Positions 22,515 to 35,100 of a stretch of DNA of 64,000 bases are shown piece after piece. The notes beneath the pieces were generated by a model. It was not told the DNA's origin and ran no database searches. It was given only the letters and a program-made list of their open reading frames with translations. Position numbers and translations under genes: made by a program. The stretch is taken from contig OY756964.1 in assembly GCA_963580455.1 (NCBI GenBank), positions 4,898,001 through 4,962,000 of the forward strand, read 5' to 3'. Within the stretch, counting starts at the first letter, position 1, and each line of letters starts with the position of its first letter. The DNA is from Euonymus europaeus (taxonomy: Eukaryota > Streptophyta > Magnoliopsida > Celastrales > Celastraceae).

Positions 22515-23503
22515 TGGGTAAATTATATTGGTTGCCATTGATAGTTAACCTATGTTATAATTAAGTCACTCGCGTTTCAAACGTTTTAAATTAGTCACCA
22601 AATAATCTGGATTGTTTCACGGGCTGATTTTGATAGTCTTCCATTAGTCAAAGAGCCTATGTGGCATTTTTGTGGAAGAAATTTGAAAAATTAAAATTCC
22701 ACCTCACTTCTTCTTCCCCAAATCCACCTTCCCCCACTTGCTATAATCCATGATATCTAGCTTGCCCTCCCTAATCCAAGGTTACCATGTTCGAAATCAC
22801 CAGTGGAGTTTTATCCTCCAAAATCAGCAAAAGCCTTGCCAATTCTACTTCTCTCTCCGAATTTGTCATGGTATGCCTGTGACTATTAAAACTCAACGAC
22901 AAGAAGAATGACACGAAGAATTCATTAGCACTTTCTGGATCCATAACCCTAACTGCCTCTCTCTCCTCTCCACCACCTTCATATAAGAGTCGTGCCATTA
23001 ACCAGTACTCCACATTGTGTTGCTTCTTCAACCCCTAATTCGATGGCCACAGCTAGAGGCGAATTCGCATCAGTAACTGGTTTATCTTCAGGGCTCCGAC
23101 GATCAATCATCCCAACACGGAACCTCCTCGGGAGTTCATACATGTAGACCATGAGAGGCTGTCCATTTGCACAGAGGCTGCATGCGATGACTGTAGCGGA
23201 GGGCAGAAGTAGGTCTAAGATCGACAGTGTCAATGTAAACTGAGTAAGAAATCGCAAGGAAAAAGCAAATACGAGAGAGGCTATGACTTTTGCATACATT
23301 TTTCTACTTACAAAATTACACGTAGGTATTTCTTGGTTTAAAAACAAAATAGTTGACTTTTATCTTCCACAACAGAGGATTGACTAATCGAAAATCATCA
23401 AAATCTATCCGGAAACAATCTAAATTATTTGGTGTCTAATTTGAAACGTTTGAAACTCGAATGACTAAATCGTAACACATATCATTTGTCAATGATTTAT
23501 CCA
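22515..23503. mobile_element. Pack-MULE-like element with long inverted repeats
   Basis: The left arm starts TGGGTAAATTATATTGG at 22515. The right arm, read in reverse complement from 23503, starts TGGATAAATCATTG. The arms stay alignable for roughly 130 bp, including cgtttcaaacgttt.aaatta, caccaaataat and gattgtttc. Flanks taaatatg (22507-22514) and taagtatg (23504-23511) form a target duplication of about 8-9 bp with one change. Long inverted repeats with such duplications are typical of Mutator-like elements. The interior carries a fragment of a host GT47 gene and no transposase, which defines a Pack-MULE. Confidence 0.75.
22771..23347 (-). pseudogene. captured fragment of an exostosin-family (GT47) glycosyltransferase
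   Basis: Two minus-strand frames join across a one-base frameshift near 23010-23030. The upstream part contains a hydrophobic stretch and then VYMYELPRRFRVGMIDRRS, followed by KPVTDANSP. The downstream part reads KKQHNVEYWLMARLLYEGG, then EREAVRVMDPESANEFFVSF and SLSFNSHRHTMT. This order and wording match the N-terminal half of plant exostosin/GT47 proteins such as At1g67410 (VFMYDLPRKF ... KRQHSVEYWLMASLL ... ADVFYVPFFSSLSFN). The catalytic remainder is missing and text diverges after about ELARLLLIL. It lies wholly between the inverted arms of the MULE, so capture is the likely origin. Not functional as an enzyme. Confidence 0.8.
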
Positions 23504-23511
23504 TAAGTATG

Positions 23512-24120
23512 TTAATCACCAAGTATCACTGAAGCCAAAAATATGCACCCTGGCGCCATGGTCCACTTACCATCCTAAAGATAAAAGTGAAAAATTTATC
23601 CTTTTTTTTAACTGGAGAGTCAATAGATGCACTTCCAACAAATAATATTATTTAAAAAATAATGATTGTCACACCGGTGAATGTGCACTCAATCATCGAA
23701 AATGATATGTATTCATAATTCTTCATATCCATAACATTCTTGTGTTAGTGAAGATGCGATTTTAAATTTTCAAAGTTAAATTTAGAGTCAAAATAAGTGG
23801 CTATGTTGATTGTCACATAGGATTATGGATGTTATAAATATTAACTTTTATGGATGTCTAGCGGACTAACACCACTACTCAGTCATGGTTGCCGTCATAC
23901 CAGGCACGTCTACCAACATTTTCAAATTTTCTTTGGTCAATAAGTTATGTAAGCGGGTTTAATAATGCAAAGTCGAAAATATGTTTGTTCGAGTTATCAA
24001 AATGTAATAATTACTTTCAATTTTAAGTTATTCATCTCGAACCTTTAAATGTTTAGTGATAAAAATGGAAAATGACAAATTTTTTGATTATAACATATTA
24101 TATTAGTTCCACTTCTAACC
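23512..24120. other. AT-rich intergenic DNA
   Basis: Spacer between the Pack-MULE and the next hAT element. No coding frame, RNA gene or clear repeat seen. Confidence 0.4.
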
Positions 24121-24128
24121 CTAGCGAC

Positions 24129-24852
24129 CAGGGGCGGACGCAGGATTTTGGGTGAGGGTGGGCAAAGGCATGTGGGGGTCCGGGATGCCTTGAAAAATAT
24201 CAAAAATAACACTAAAAATCAACACTTCATACAATAGAGATAAATACTAATTAAAAGTTAATTTACAAATGTCCTCGACGATTTTTCATATTTTGAAATC
24301 GTTTCATGATGATCTCATTTGGAATAGTATCAAACACATATTTCTCGATGAACACAACTAAACTATCATTTAACCATTGGTCACCCATTTGGTTCCGAAG
24401 TCGATTTTTGATAATCTTCATAGCAGAAAATGCCCTTTCGACTGTAGCAGTTGCAACTGGTAGAATCAATGTCAAACTTATAAGTCTATAAACTAGTGTG
24501 TAAACAATATGTCTTCTAGTATCAATCATTTTTTGAGCAAGATCACTGATTCCTTTTAATGCTAAGAAATCAATGCTAGAGCGCATATCAATAACAAAAG
24601 TATCAAGTTGCTGGCTGCTGCTTGATAATTAGCAATCACCAATTACAATTAGGTGAGAGGTAGGGAGGTAGCCAGGTAGGGTTTTAAGCCTTCAAACCAA
24701 AAGTGAGATATACAATATAAAAGTGGGCTGAGCTGATATATGTAGGGGGAGGGCTAAAGGCCCATAATATAAGAAAAAAAAATTCAGAATTCAGAATTGA
24801 AAATTCAGGGTGGGCAATTGTCCACCCTTGGCCTAACATGCGTCCGCCCCTG
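24129..24852 (-). mobile_element. hAT transposon remnant (internally deleted, 724 bp)
   Basis: Terminal inverted repeats CAGGGGCGGACGCAGG (24129) and its near reverse complement ATGCGTCCGCCCCTG (ending 24852) are flanked by a perfect 8-bp duplication CTAGCGAC (24121-24128 and 24853-24860), diagnostic of the hAT superfamily. Inside is the C-terminal end of a transposase on the minus strand. The rest of the transposase is missing, so the copy is non-autonomous. The intact duplication and good terminal repeats suggest a fairly young insertion. Confidence 0.9.
24263..24586 (-). pseudogene. hAT transposase C-terminal dimerisation fragment (zf-MYM1/TTF-type)
   Basis: The 107-residue frame contains the hAT C-terminal signature: VYRLISLTLILPVATATVER followed by AFSAMKIIKNRLRNQMGDQW and LNDSLVVFIEK. 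This is close to plant zinc-finger MYM-type/TTF-type hAT transposases. Only the dimerisation region remains. The DDE catalytic core and zinc finger are absent, so it cannot transpose by itself. Confidence 0.85.
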
Positions 24853-24860
24853 CTAGCGAC

Positions 24861-27800
24861 ATGATGTTCTAAAAATAAAATAAAATATAGCGACATGAAC
24901 TAGATAAATGCATGTATAGCTGTGTGTTCTTTTGCATGTGATAAGCCGGACCTGAGTTTAGGAAAGCAACACCATGATTACAAAAGAAAAAACAATGCAA
25001 TTCTTTACTTTGCTCCTCCTTCATATGAGGTGTCCCTGTCTGTCGGTCTGCAAATATCTTCTTTTTCTTTTGAATATTTTATATATTTTCCTCATTTACC
25101 AAATTTAAAATAATTCCAGTTTTTGCGTGTAGTATTTTCCTTTTAGGGTTTCTCTGTTAGGTTTGCACTGCACCCTGGGAATACAACTCGGAAAAGTGCT
25201 ATGCTTGGTCGTCTCTGCTGATGTTTTTTACCAGACAAAAATAAATAAATAAATAAATTGGATAGTCATTTGTTTCAAATAAAGGAGGAAAAAGAAATGC
25301 AAATTGGTCAAAAAGTAAAGAACATTAGCCCTTGTGGTCATCATAAGTGATTATTTTTCAACTGTGTAATCTATATCTTTGATACAAATTCTCCTCTAAT
25401 GATATCGAAAATACCATCCACTCATTTGACAACACACACACACATATATATATGATAGTAGAAGTGTAGAACAACCCCACAAATCGGCCAGTCACTATTT
25501 AGCTCGGCGATACACTTCTCGATTTGCCTCATGCACTAAGATTACATATACCCCATACCTCGATAAGGACACGTTGAAACTCCTCGGACATATCAAGTAA
25601 GGAATCCTATTTTGAGTCGAACAACAAAGAATGTAACTTCCTCATGAAAGAGGGACTTCCTTCAATCAAGGAAAGTTTCCTAAAATAACACGAGTTTCCT
25701 TACAGCAAGAGATAGACTCACATTAGGAGTAGGACAATCCTTCAATATAAAAAGCACCTTTATCAGGTATACTCTATGCACAATTTGCAGCTTTAATATT
25801 GTTACTTTGAGGCCCGACCTACGAGCTCTCAGAAATTTGTTCCTTTATGTGCATTTTGACTTGAGTGTCAGAGCGTCTACAACATTTGATAGGTTTTTAG
25901 CTCAAGTTCGTTCACTGAGCAGAAAACAATCCGTCAAGAGATAAGCGTAACCGAGATCCTAGCTCGGCCATAACTTGATATGTCAACAAACCAAGTAAGT
26001 TTGCAAATGCTTGCCCATATTTCTATTTTATATTATTTTATTAATTTGATAACAGATTAAAATCATTTTGCCTAATTTAAATAATGCTATTATCACACAT
26101 TCACACGACTCGACAACCCCAAGTGCCATAATAATTAATAATACTAGTGGAGATTTATTTTGACAATTGCATGGTTGCAACCTTTGAAAATTAGTTAACA
26201 TTAAATAATACTAGTGTTTAGACCCGTGATAAATACAAGTAATAAAAAGAATTTACATTCATAATTAAAATAATATAAACAAGACACATGTATTAATCAC
26301 TCATACATAATAATTATCAGAACATGAGTAAATTATAGTCGTTAAATTGGTTCAAAATTAATTTTAGAAGCTGATAAATTACATTTTACTTGCGATAATA
26401 TTGGTTAACCCTGGTAAATAGCCTAACATTCGGGAGCTCAATAGAGAGCCCAAGTCTACATGGCATTGACGACACATCATGTGACATGAAAATGATAAAT
26501 ATTATCCTTTTTTGAGACAAAAATATAATTTATTCATTAAACCCAACAGTTCAATACATCACAATTTTTTTAACTTTTTTTTTCTTAAATGAAATTTAAA
26601 AATGTTTTATATTTCAAAATACATTTTAGAAAAAAAATTACATACCCAGAATCAACGAGTAAAGATCTTTCCAACAAGATCCATTATCCATATGTTTTAT
26701 TAAGTCATTCGGAATTACATTATTTTTTAAAAACATAATTTAATTTCAGTGTGCATTTTGCCATTTTTATTTTTTTAGGGATATATATGTTTTAATATAT
26801 ATATATATATATATATTGACAATTAAATTTCACCATAAATTGATCAAATACATTGTTTTGTGTATTGGTATGTGAGGTTCCATTGTCTAATTATATTGTT
26901 TTGAATAACAATATATTTAGAAAAAATTATATAATTTTATTACAAATACGCAAAACAAAAAATATTTGAAAATTACTTTTTTCATATTGTTATATTCTAA
27001 CTTTTATTTATAATTTTAAAAATTTATTGAGACGATCAAAATATTTGAAAATTCAAGTGAAAGTTTAAACTTTTTACTTGAAAAAAAGGAAAAAGAAAAA
27101 TCCTATATTTTATAAAAAATCTTATTCACTAGATAGGGTCCATGGGCCATTTTTTTGGGGTCATGGGCCACATGGTTTAATGTGTAGTTGGATCGTGCAC
27201 CTGAGGTGAGCCTGAGGTGGTCTTTGGGGCTGGCATCTATGATACATGACAGTTTTGGTTTGGGGGACCCACTTTTGACGTTTCTCCTTTTATTCTTTAA
27301 TAAAAATAATAAATTATGTAAAACATATTAATTTGTTTAAATGTAAAAATAATTGATTTCGTTTTGTACAGATAATTCGAACAAAACGTTTGTGGATTTT
27401 GTTTTTTTAGTTTTTCTTTTGAGTGATTTCATTTTCTCGCGTGGAGGAAAGAAAGGAAATGGAGGGAAGTTTTCAGTTGGGGCCCCACTTCTGAGCGTGC
27501 GTGACAGAAGCATCTTCTTTTAAAAGATTCGACGCTCGTTTCTCACGCTATCCTTAAGAGCGTGAAGTACATCCCCGTTGTACCTCCATTCATTTTCATT
27601 TGTTCTTATTTAAATCAATTTTGTTTTCAAATACAATTCTCAATATAAACAGACAAATCTTAATCCTCACTCACACATCATCGAAAGTCAAAGAGTTAAT
27701 TAAAGTTAAAAAATAACTCATGTTCGTGAATTTTGTTTTGGAAAAATTATTATGAAGAATTGTGCACATGAAATACTAACATAATTTTCAATGTGAACCA

Positions 27801-28250
27801 AAAATTATAAACGAATATATTTTGTAATTTAACTCTATTAACATATATAAATGTTTTATTAGTATTATCATTGTCATGTTATATGGGCATTGTCTATGGA
27901 TCACCGCAGTCGACTGTAATTTTTTTATAATAAATTTCATTGCAAGTCCAGCTTAATATATTATATATATTTTTAAAAAAATTATAATTGTGTTTTGAAA
28001 GAAGTTTTGAGTTCAACAATATATATATATATATTTTTTTTTTCTCAATAAAATTCAAATTCATATTAAAAGAGACGTTGTATATTTTGTTCATAATTTT
28101 GATGTCGAGTTTGACTTTTATTCGAGGCAAAAAAAAACCCATTAAACTCTTAATTTCGATTGAAAACACAATCATTAGTTTTTTTTAAATTTCAAATATT
28201 AAAAATTCCATAAATAAATTTACAACCGATATGCAATAAAAAAATCGAGC
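24861..28250. other. AT-rich intergenic spacer with simple repeats
   Basis: More than 3 kb without a supported gene. It holds an AAAT repeat (25241-25259), an (AC)n-(AT)n tract (25432-25453), an (AT)n tract (26797-26815) and another (28019-28035). The stretch 25455-25990 has a TATA-like box (aatataaaaagcacc), a cattttgacttgagtgtcagagcgtc block and TG...CA-like ends, reminiscent of a decayed solo LTR, but I found no target duplication. 27120-27290 repeats catgggcca motifs. Confidence 0.45.
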
Positions 28251-28479
28251 ATACCCCAATAATTCTGTCTTCTATATTTGCCTTGTGCAATACACGCGCG
28301 ACGAATCCCTGTGTTGGTGAGAGTGGTCCTTACTTCCGTTGATCACCGTGTAAAGTCCACAACTGTCAGACCGACGCTCATAAGTGGAACGACGTCGTAT
28401 TAATCCCTTCATCAGTTCGTCTCCGTTCCTCTCTTTCTAATTTGGCTCGCAAAGCTGAAAATAAACACAAACCAAAAAG

Positions 28480-29109
28480 CGCTCTCCCAGCTTCTGTGTT
28501 TTACGCTTTCTTCTCTTTCTTCTCTTTCTCTGTGTACGGCTGTCTCCCTTTCCTCTCCTCTCTGTCTCCCTTTCCTCTCCTCTCTGTCTCTCTCACGTGG
28601 TCTCGACATTCTAAGGTTAACAAAGCTCCGCCTAATCAAGCCCTTGCCATTCACGATAAACACCGACCGCCCTAACCAAATCATTCTCTTGTTTTTTTTT
28701 TCTATCTAGGGTTCCTTGTTTTGCTCCTTTTTGGTTGTTCTTCTCGGTTTTCGTGACCATAGCGGAGCAGAAAAGAGAACGTTGTTTGGCTAATTTGAAC
28801 CTGTCAGAAGAGAGTTAGTTGCAGATATTTGAAAGGTGGAGGTGAATTCTGCTTTGTTTTTTCGGTTTAGTGATCGCGACTGGAATGCGAAATCTTTTTT
28901 GGATGCCCATGCCTTTTGGTAGTTTAAGATGGTCAGATGTTTTTTCGGTTTAGTGATCGCGACTGGAATGCGAGATCTTTTTTTTTTGGATGCCGATGAT
29001 TTTTGGCAGTTTAAGATGGTCAGATTGTTTCCAAATGCGAGGATCGAGCGTAGATGTGATGCCTAATTGAGATTCGTTGTGGAGAAGAGCTGGAACCGTG
29101 GTCTCGAAG
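28480..29109 (+). promoter_or_regulatory. 5' leader of the AGD3/VAN3-like gene, with tandem duplication and uORFs
   Basis: A CT-rich stretch (28500-28600) contains a repeated gtctccctttcctctcctct unit, typical of plant leaders. An 83-bp tandem duplication follows: tttagtgatcgcgactggaatgcg at about 28867 and again at about 28950. Each copy holds an upstream ATG. The first opens a 22-codon frame (28885-28953) and the second a longer one ending shortly before the main ATG at 29110. The transcription start is not determinable here. Confidence 0.5.
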
Positions 29110-32100
29110 ATGCATTTCGCTAAGCTCGATGACTCTCCCATGTTCCGAAAGCAGGTGTGTTTCTTTTTCTCTTCCTCGGCTTCGACGAAGCTGGAAGATA
29201 TTCCTTTGCTTTTCGACCTCAGTTGTCTTCGCCTGTAGTTTTGACCGTCGAGAAAATTTAAGGCTTAAAAAATAAAGGTTTAGCTATTGATGTACATGTT
29301 AGATGAAGCATGGCTGAAAAATCCCTTCATGACAGCCAGTTCCCGGTGCTATGTTATTGGAGAATTTTCGTGTGTATTACCATCTTTTTGGATTGCATGT
29401 ATTGCTAATCTAGTTAGCTTAAGGAAACGTACATACTTAACTGTTGGGTAGATATTAGCATACCGGGATTACGAATTTGTAATTGCTTCCACAATGGTTA
29501 AGATTTAATCTAGAGGATGTGAATTTGCATATGTAGTTATTGGTTGAGGGTCAATGTAGATCCAAACAATCAATAAATGAAAAAAGCTTGCGGATTCTAC
29601 GCTATTATACGAACTATGTGGTTGGTCACTGTTACTCTTTAGATTTAATTGTCTTGACCATGCGACTGTGCTATATAATTATCCTCCCGAGGTTTTATTT
29701 TTCATCTCGTTATTATTATCATGACTTGAGTTACTCAGCTCCTGTTTGTATAGAATCCAAGAAATTAGGCAATCTGTTTAATACCCTATCTATGCAGTAT
29801 CTACCATCACTTGATCTCATGATTCATAAATTGGATTTTAAGCTGGGAACTCTTCCTCTTCCTTTTTGTTTTGGAGTGTCGCCAATCTCAGCTGTGTCAA
29901 TTGATCTCTAAAGATACTAATATGGTGGACGCAGTTTGAAGGACGACCATCTATGGAGATTACTGTAGTTACAAATGACACCTCTCAAGTTTTTTTGATA
30001 TTTTCATAACATTATTATTCCTGCATAAATGTCGGTGATAAATAAACTTGTTTGATGATGATATATGTTTCTCGGGAGATTTGTGAATATTTTTATTTGT
30101 AATTATTTTTTTAATTGCTTTAATTTTGTGAGTCTTCTTGTTTTTCTTTTTGTGTTCTATATGCTTTAAAAAATTTGCCTGTGTATTATACTTTGCTACA
30201 GCTCGGCTGCTGTTTCCTGATTCTTTTTCACACTTCCATGTACTGACTTTCAGAAGTTGATGTGTCTGTCACGTTGGGTTTAATGCAGACAAAAAAAATT
30301 GTTTCACGTATAATGCATGTGTAATGTGTTGTTGGTGTGTCTCATGATGTTGGATTGTTGATAATTTCTTTGGTGGCAGATGCAATCCATGGAGGAAAAC
30401 GCTGAATCCTTAAGGGAGAGAAGCTTAAAGTTTTACAAAGGATCTCGAAAATATACGTAAGTATTTTTTTTATTAATGTATTTCTGTGGCTTATTAGAAA
30501 TTAAGTTAATATATTTTCTGGCTGTTGGAATATTTCTTTCCACCCATTGGTTCAGTCTTCTGTGTTATGTCTACAAAAGGAAAATAAAATCTTTGCTTTA
30601 AACTGCCCTCAAATCATAGAGAATAATGGGAAATTTTTGTTCTTTCTTTTAAAGTGTTATTTACTCGATTACCTCTAATTTTCCTTCTCTTCTTCCAATG
30701 TGCTTACTCTAATTATATTGAATCTAATTTTGGTGTGTTTCTCATTTTATGCTTCCAAAGTTTTTTCCCTTTTTAAGTTTAGATTGACACACCAAAAGTT
30801 TCTGTTAAAAGGACAGGATGTCTTAGCTGCTTATTTTTGGATAGATGGAGAACATTTTGCTTGTACGCCTCACATTTTGTCATTATTTGAATCTTAAATA
30901 TGTAGAGATGCAAAACTTGTTTACTGCTAATGGACCGCATATTTTAAAAGCTTAATCTAGAAGAGGTTAAGATAACAGTAAATCAATACCCCTCCTTACA
31001 TACGGTTGCCACTTGCGGACCAGCAGTAAAGTTTTCAACCATGCACTACAGGGGAATACTCAGGATTTAAACACATTTTTTGTCATATTGATATATTTTC
31101 TAAGTTTGAAAACAAAATATGATGAAGGTACTACAAAAAAAGAACAAAGGAAAAATAAAAACAGAACAGGGGAGTTTGCAAGTGTGGAAAGGGAGGTGAC
31201 TGGTTGGTTTTTCTTTTGTCTTTCATTCTTTTATACCAAGGTGTTCAAACTTGCACAAGTGCTCATATGTTTAAAAGACACTCATCATTTATTGGTCAAC
31301 AAGGAATGTATGTTTCATCTTTCAATCTTTACTCTCTTGTATTTGATTAAGAAAATTGATTACTTTTATCTTATGGGCTTTTCTTTGTGGCATCATTTAT
31401 GATTGGATTGCTGCTTGCAGTGAGGGACTTGGTGAGGGATATGATGGGGACATTGCTTTTGCCAGTGCCCTAGAAACTTTTGGAGGAGGACACAATGATC
31501 CTATTAGCGTGGCTTTTGGAGGTATGTATTTCTGAGTTTTGGTTACAATAATTGTTTAAAATTTAGTTGTTGATTGTCACATATTCTTCTTTTCTTAGTT
31601 TTTCAAGTTTAAGCTCTCATGATCACTTGTTAGATGTAGTTATGGTTTGTTTGTCGTACAGAAGAAAAGAAAAAAAGAAAAATAGGGGGTTATGGTTGGT
31701 ACTTAAGTGTTTTGCTGTTGATCAATTATCGCTGAGACAACTTTATTTTGATTTGCTGCTTCAGGCCCTGTGATGACCAAATTCACCATTGCCTTAAGAG
31801 AAATTGGGACATACAAAGAAGTCCTTCGATCCCAGGTAAAACACCGGTATTCACCCTAACCAGAGTTCTGGCTTCCAGGCGAAGTCTACAGACACCTATT
31901 ATACTGATAAGTTTTGTCGAAGGGCTTCATCTCTATGTTATTAGCTATTTTCTTTCACTCTCATTCCGATTTTTTTAGAGCTTAAGGTAAAAAGGGAATA
32001 AGTTGAGACCTTATAAGTTTTTAAAAGTGCACTAATTCCAACTTCATTCTTGATTCTTCTACTGTTTATTCTTGCCAATGCGATGCAGCATTGTAGAAAT

Positions 32101-35100
32101 TGCATATGTGACGACATGCATGAGTCATTCTACAGTTGGACTGTTACTCGTGTTTCAAACTTTCAATGAATTGCCGCTCAGTTGTTTGAACATAGCCTGA
32201 ATAAAAGCATTATGCTGCTGTACAGGTTAACATTTTGTCATTTTCCATTGCTTTGGTCTATCTTAGCCTCTTAGGTAGTTCTTCAACTATTGATAAGAAT
32301 AATATTGGTTATCTAATGTTTTTTCCGTATGGAAGTGCAAGCTATCTGAAAATTGATACCCCTCTCTCTCCCTTGCTCTTTCTCTAAGTCGGTAACATTC
32401 TTATCTTTAGTCTATTTTTCTTTTCCAGGTTGAACACGTATTGAATGATAGGTTACTGCAGTTTGTCAACATTGATTTGCTTGAAGTCAAGGTACTGTGA
32501 CATTGTCCATTCTTTCTGGAAATTTTATTTAAAATGTGCAGTATAGCCATGACAAAGGGCTGGGTAACCAGATTCACACTTGAAATGAAATCTGCAAGGC
32601 TGTGATCTGCTTTTTTTTTAATGATTTCTCTCATCCTTTGTCATTTAAAATTTGTGTGAAGAAATTCAACTTACAACTTCCTGTTGGCATTTCTTTACTG
32701 CTCAAATTCTGGTTTTCTTTTCCAAAACTTTTTACTCTGAACATTATTCTATGTTGCAAATTTCAAGCATCTGTATAATGGGTAAGCATTTTAGAAAAAC
32801 ACCAAATTGCTGCAAAACACAAAATGTGCGAGGGAAGAAAAACATTCATTCAAAGCAAAAGGCATTTGTATGACTCTATGCTATGATGTTCTCCTATCAC
32901 AGATGTTTTAGTGTTTGTTACAGAATATCATGTCTTGCAGGAAGCAAGGAAGATATTTGACAAAGCAAGCCTTCTATATGACCAGGTGCTTCATTGTGCT
33001 TAGATTCTTTATTATTCTGTGACTTGCGTTTTTTTGGTCAAGTTTTATTATGATGTTATTGTGACCAACATATTTGGATGAATGTATAAAATCACTGTAA
33101 TTCTCCTCTTCCTCGTACAATTTTCTAATTTTCTTATTGAACTTTCAATTTGCTTAGTGAATCATAGACAAGATTGAATCTTTGTGAAGACATCCTAGAT
33201 CTTCAGGCCAACTGGAATTCAACAGGAACCCACTAAGATTACATATGCTTTAAGTCCCTTGAGAAGCATTGAAATTTGAGCTTGTAAAACTTATATTATG
33301 TGTACTATGCACTTATGCAGTAAAATAAGTGAATAGTTATCTGTTGAAGTTGGAAGTTATGATCAGCTCTGGTTTACCTACAATAGGAGTAGGTGCAATA
33401 GCCCCATCCAAGGGATATGGTGGACAGAGAACATATTGCTCTCACTCTCTCTACCCCCATCACCGGCTGCTTAGACTATGTGGTTGACTTCTTGTGGATG
33501 CTTTGTTCCATGGAGGATAAATGTTCCACCATCACTATTAATTTGTATCTGTGGGCTGCAAATATAGTTCCTATTGTTATTATCTCTTTGAATTGTCATA
33601 GTATGACTCATAAAATTCCAAAGAAAAGAAAAAGTTATACTCATCAATGTAGAATTAAGTTTAAACCTTTTTTTTTCTTTATGGTTTTTTATTGACTATG
33701 TTTCCTGGGATTTGCAGCTGTTTTGATAGTAATATTGTCTGCAATTAAGTTCTAACTTGTGCAAATGCGATTTGAGCATCCTACATAACTCTGAATCTAC
33801 GCGAAATGATTGCAGATATTTATATCAATATTTAATTTGTTGACATTGGTGAACTTGTTCATTCAATGTGGCAGGCTCGTGAGAAGTTTCTATCACTAAA
33901 GAAAGGAACAAAAACTGATGTAGCAAATATTTTGGAGGAGGTATTAAGCAAAAGCTGAATTTTAGTGATATCTTCCAAATTATTGTTCATGTAGTTGTCA
34001 TATTGATTTGTTATCCTTTGAAAAAGACAGATGCGTAAGTAACATTTTTAACTTACGAGTTATTGTAACCACTGCAGGAGCTTCATAATGCAAGGTCTTC
34101 CTTCGAGCAATCGCGCTTTAATTTGGTTAGTTAATTCTATCTTCAAGAGTTGGTACTCTCCGAGGTTCCAGATTCAGTTCAAGATGTTATTGCTAGACCA
34201 AGGGTTTTATCCCCTGATCTCTTGGTTTTGCAGGTCACTGCTCTTTCAAATGTTGAAGCAAAAAAGAGATTTGAATTTCTGGAAGCAGTCAGTGGGACAA
34301 TGGATGCTCATCTTCGCTATTTTAAACAGGTGGTTCACATACTGGTGTTTCCCTGTACTCTGGAGATTATTTATTGTGTGTTCTTATAAAGAGTGTTTAT
34401 TGCATGTAGGGGTATGAGTTGTTACATCAAATGGAGCCATACATTAATCAGGTTCGTTATTATATTTCACTTTTAGATTGCTGTATATGAGCTGGCATTA
34501 TCATATTCAGGATTTGCACTACATGCCAAATTCTATTGATGTAATACAAAATGAGAGAGTGAAAAGTAAGCGATATGCAAGACATCAACTTCTGGAAAGG
34601 ATCTGTAAGGTCTCCACACAAAACTTAAGTGACCTTCAGAAGAACAGCATATCTGCCACAATAGAAAGGAAGTTGCTTATCTTCCTGGGATGCTTGGTGG
34701 GGCTTCATGTGATGGCCCTAAAATGTACAATGTGATGGTGTTAGTTACTTATCAAAATTAGAAGCGAGTAATTCATATTTTGTTGCATCCAGGCCAGCCA
34801 AATAAAATTTCTCCTTAATTTTAGATTTTTAGGTGTCAACAATTTATATTTTTTGAGTGAAAAAGAACTTATCTTAGATTATGTTATAATTGAGAGTTAG
34901 AATACCTGGTCTTTTTACTGTGGCCCATGGATATGCAGGTTGTGAGAGTAAGTTATATGGCTTGCTGAAATTCTGGGGCATGGAGCTTCATTTTGACTTG
35001 TTAGGAATATTGGATTTATTGTTCTACAATGGAAATGATGGACTACTGTTTCCTGGCAGGTATTGACTTATGCACAGCAATCAAGAGAAAGATCCAACTA

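Noticed and set aside
25455..25990. Solo LTR
   Set aside because: LTR-like phrases and a TATA-like box are present, but I could not define matching ends or a target duplication, so it is only mentioned in the spacer entry.
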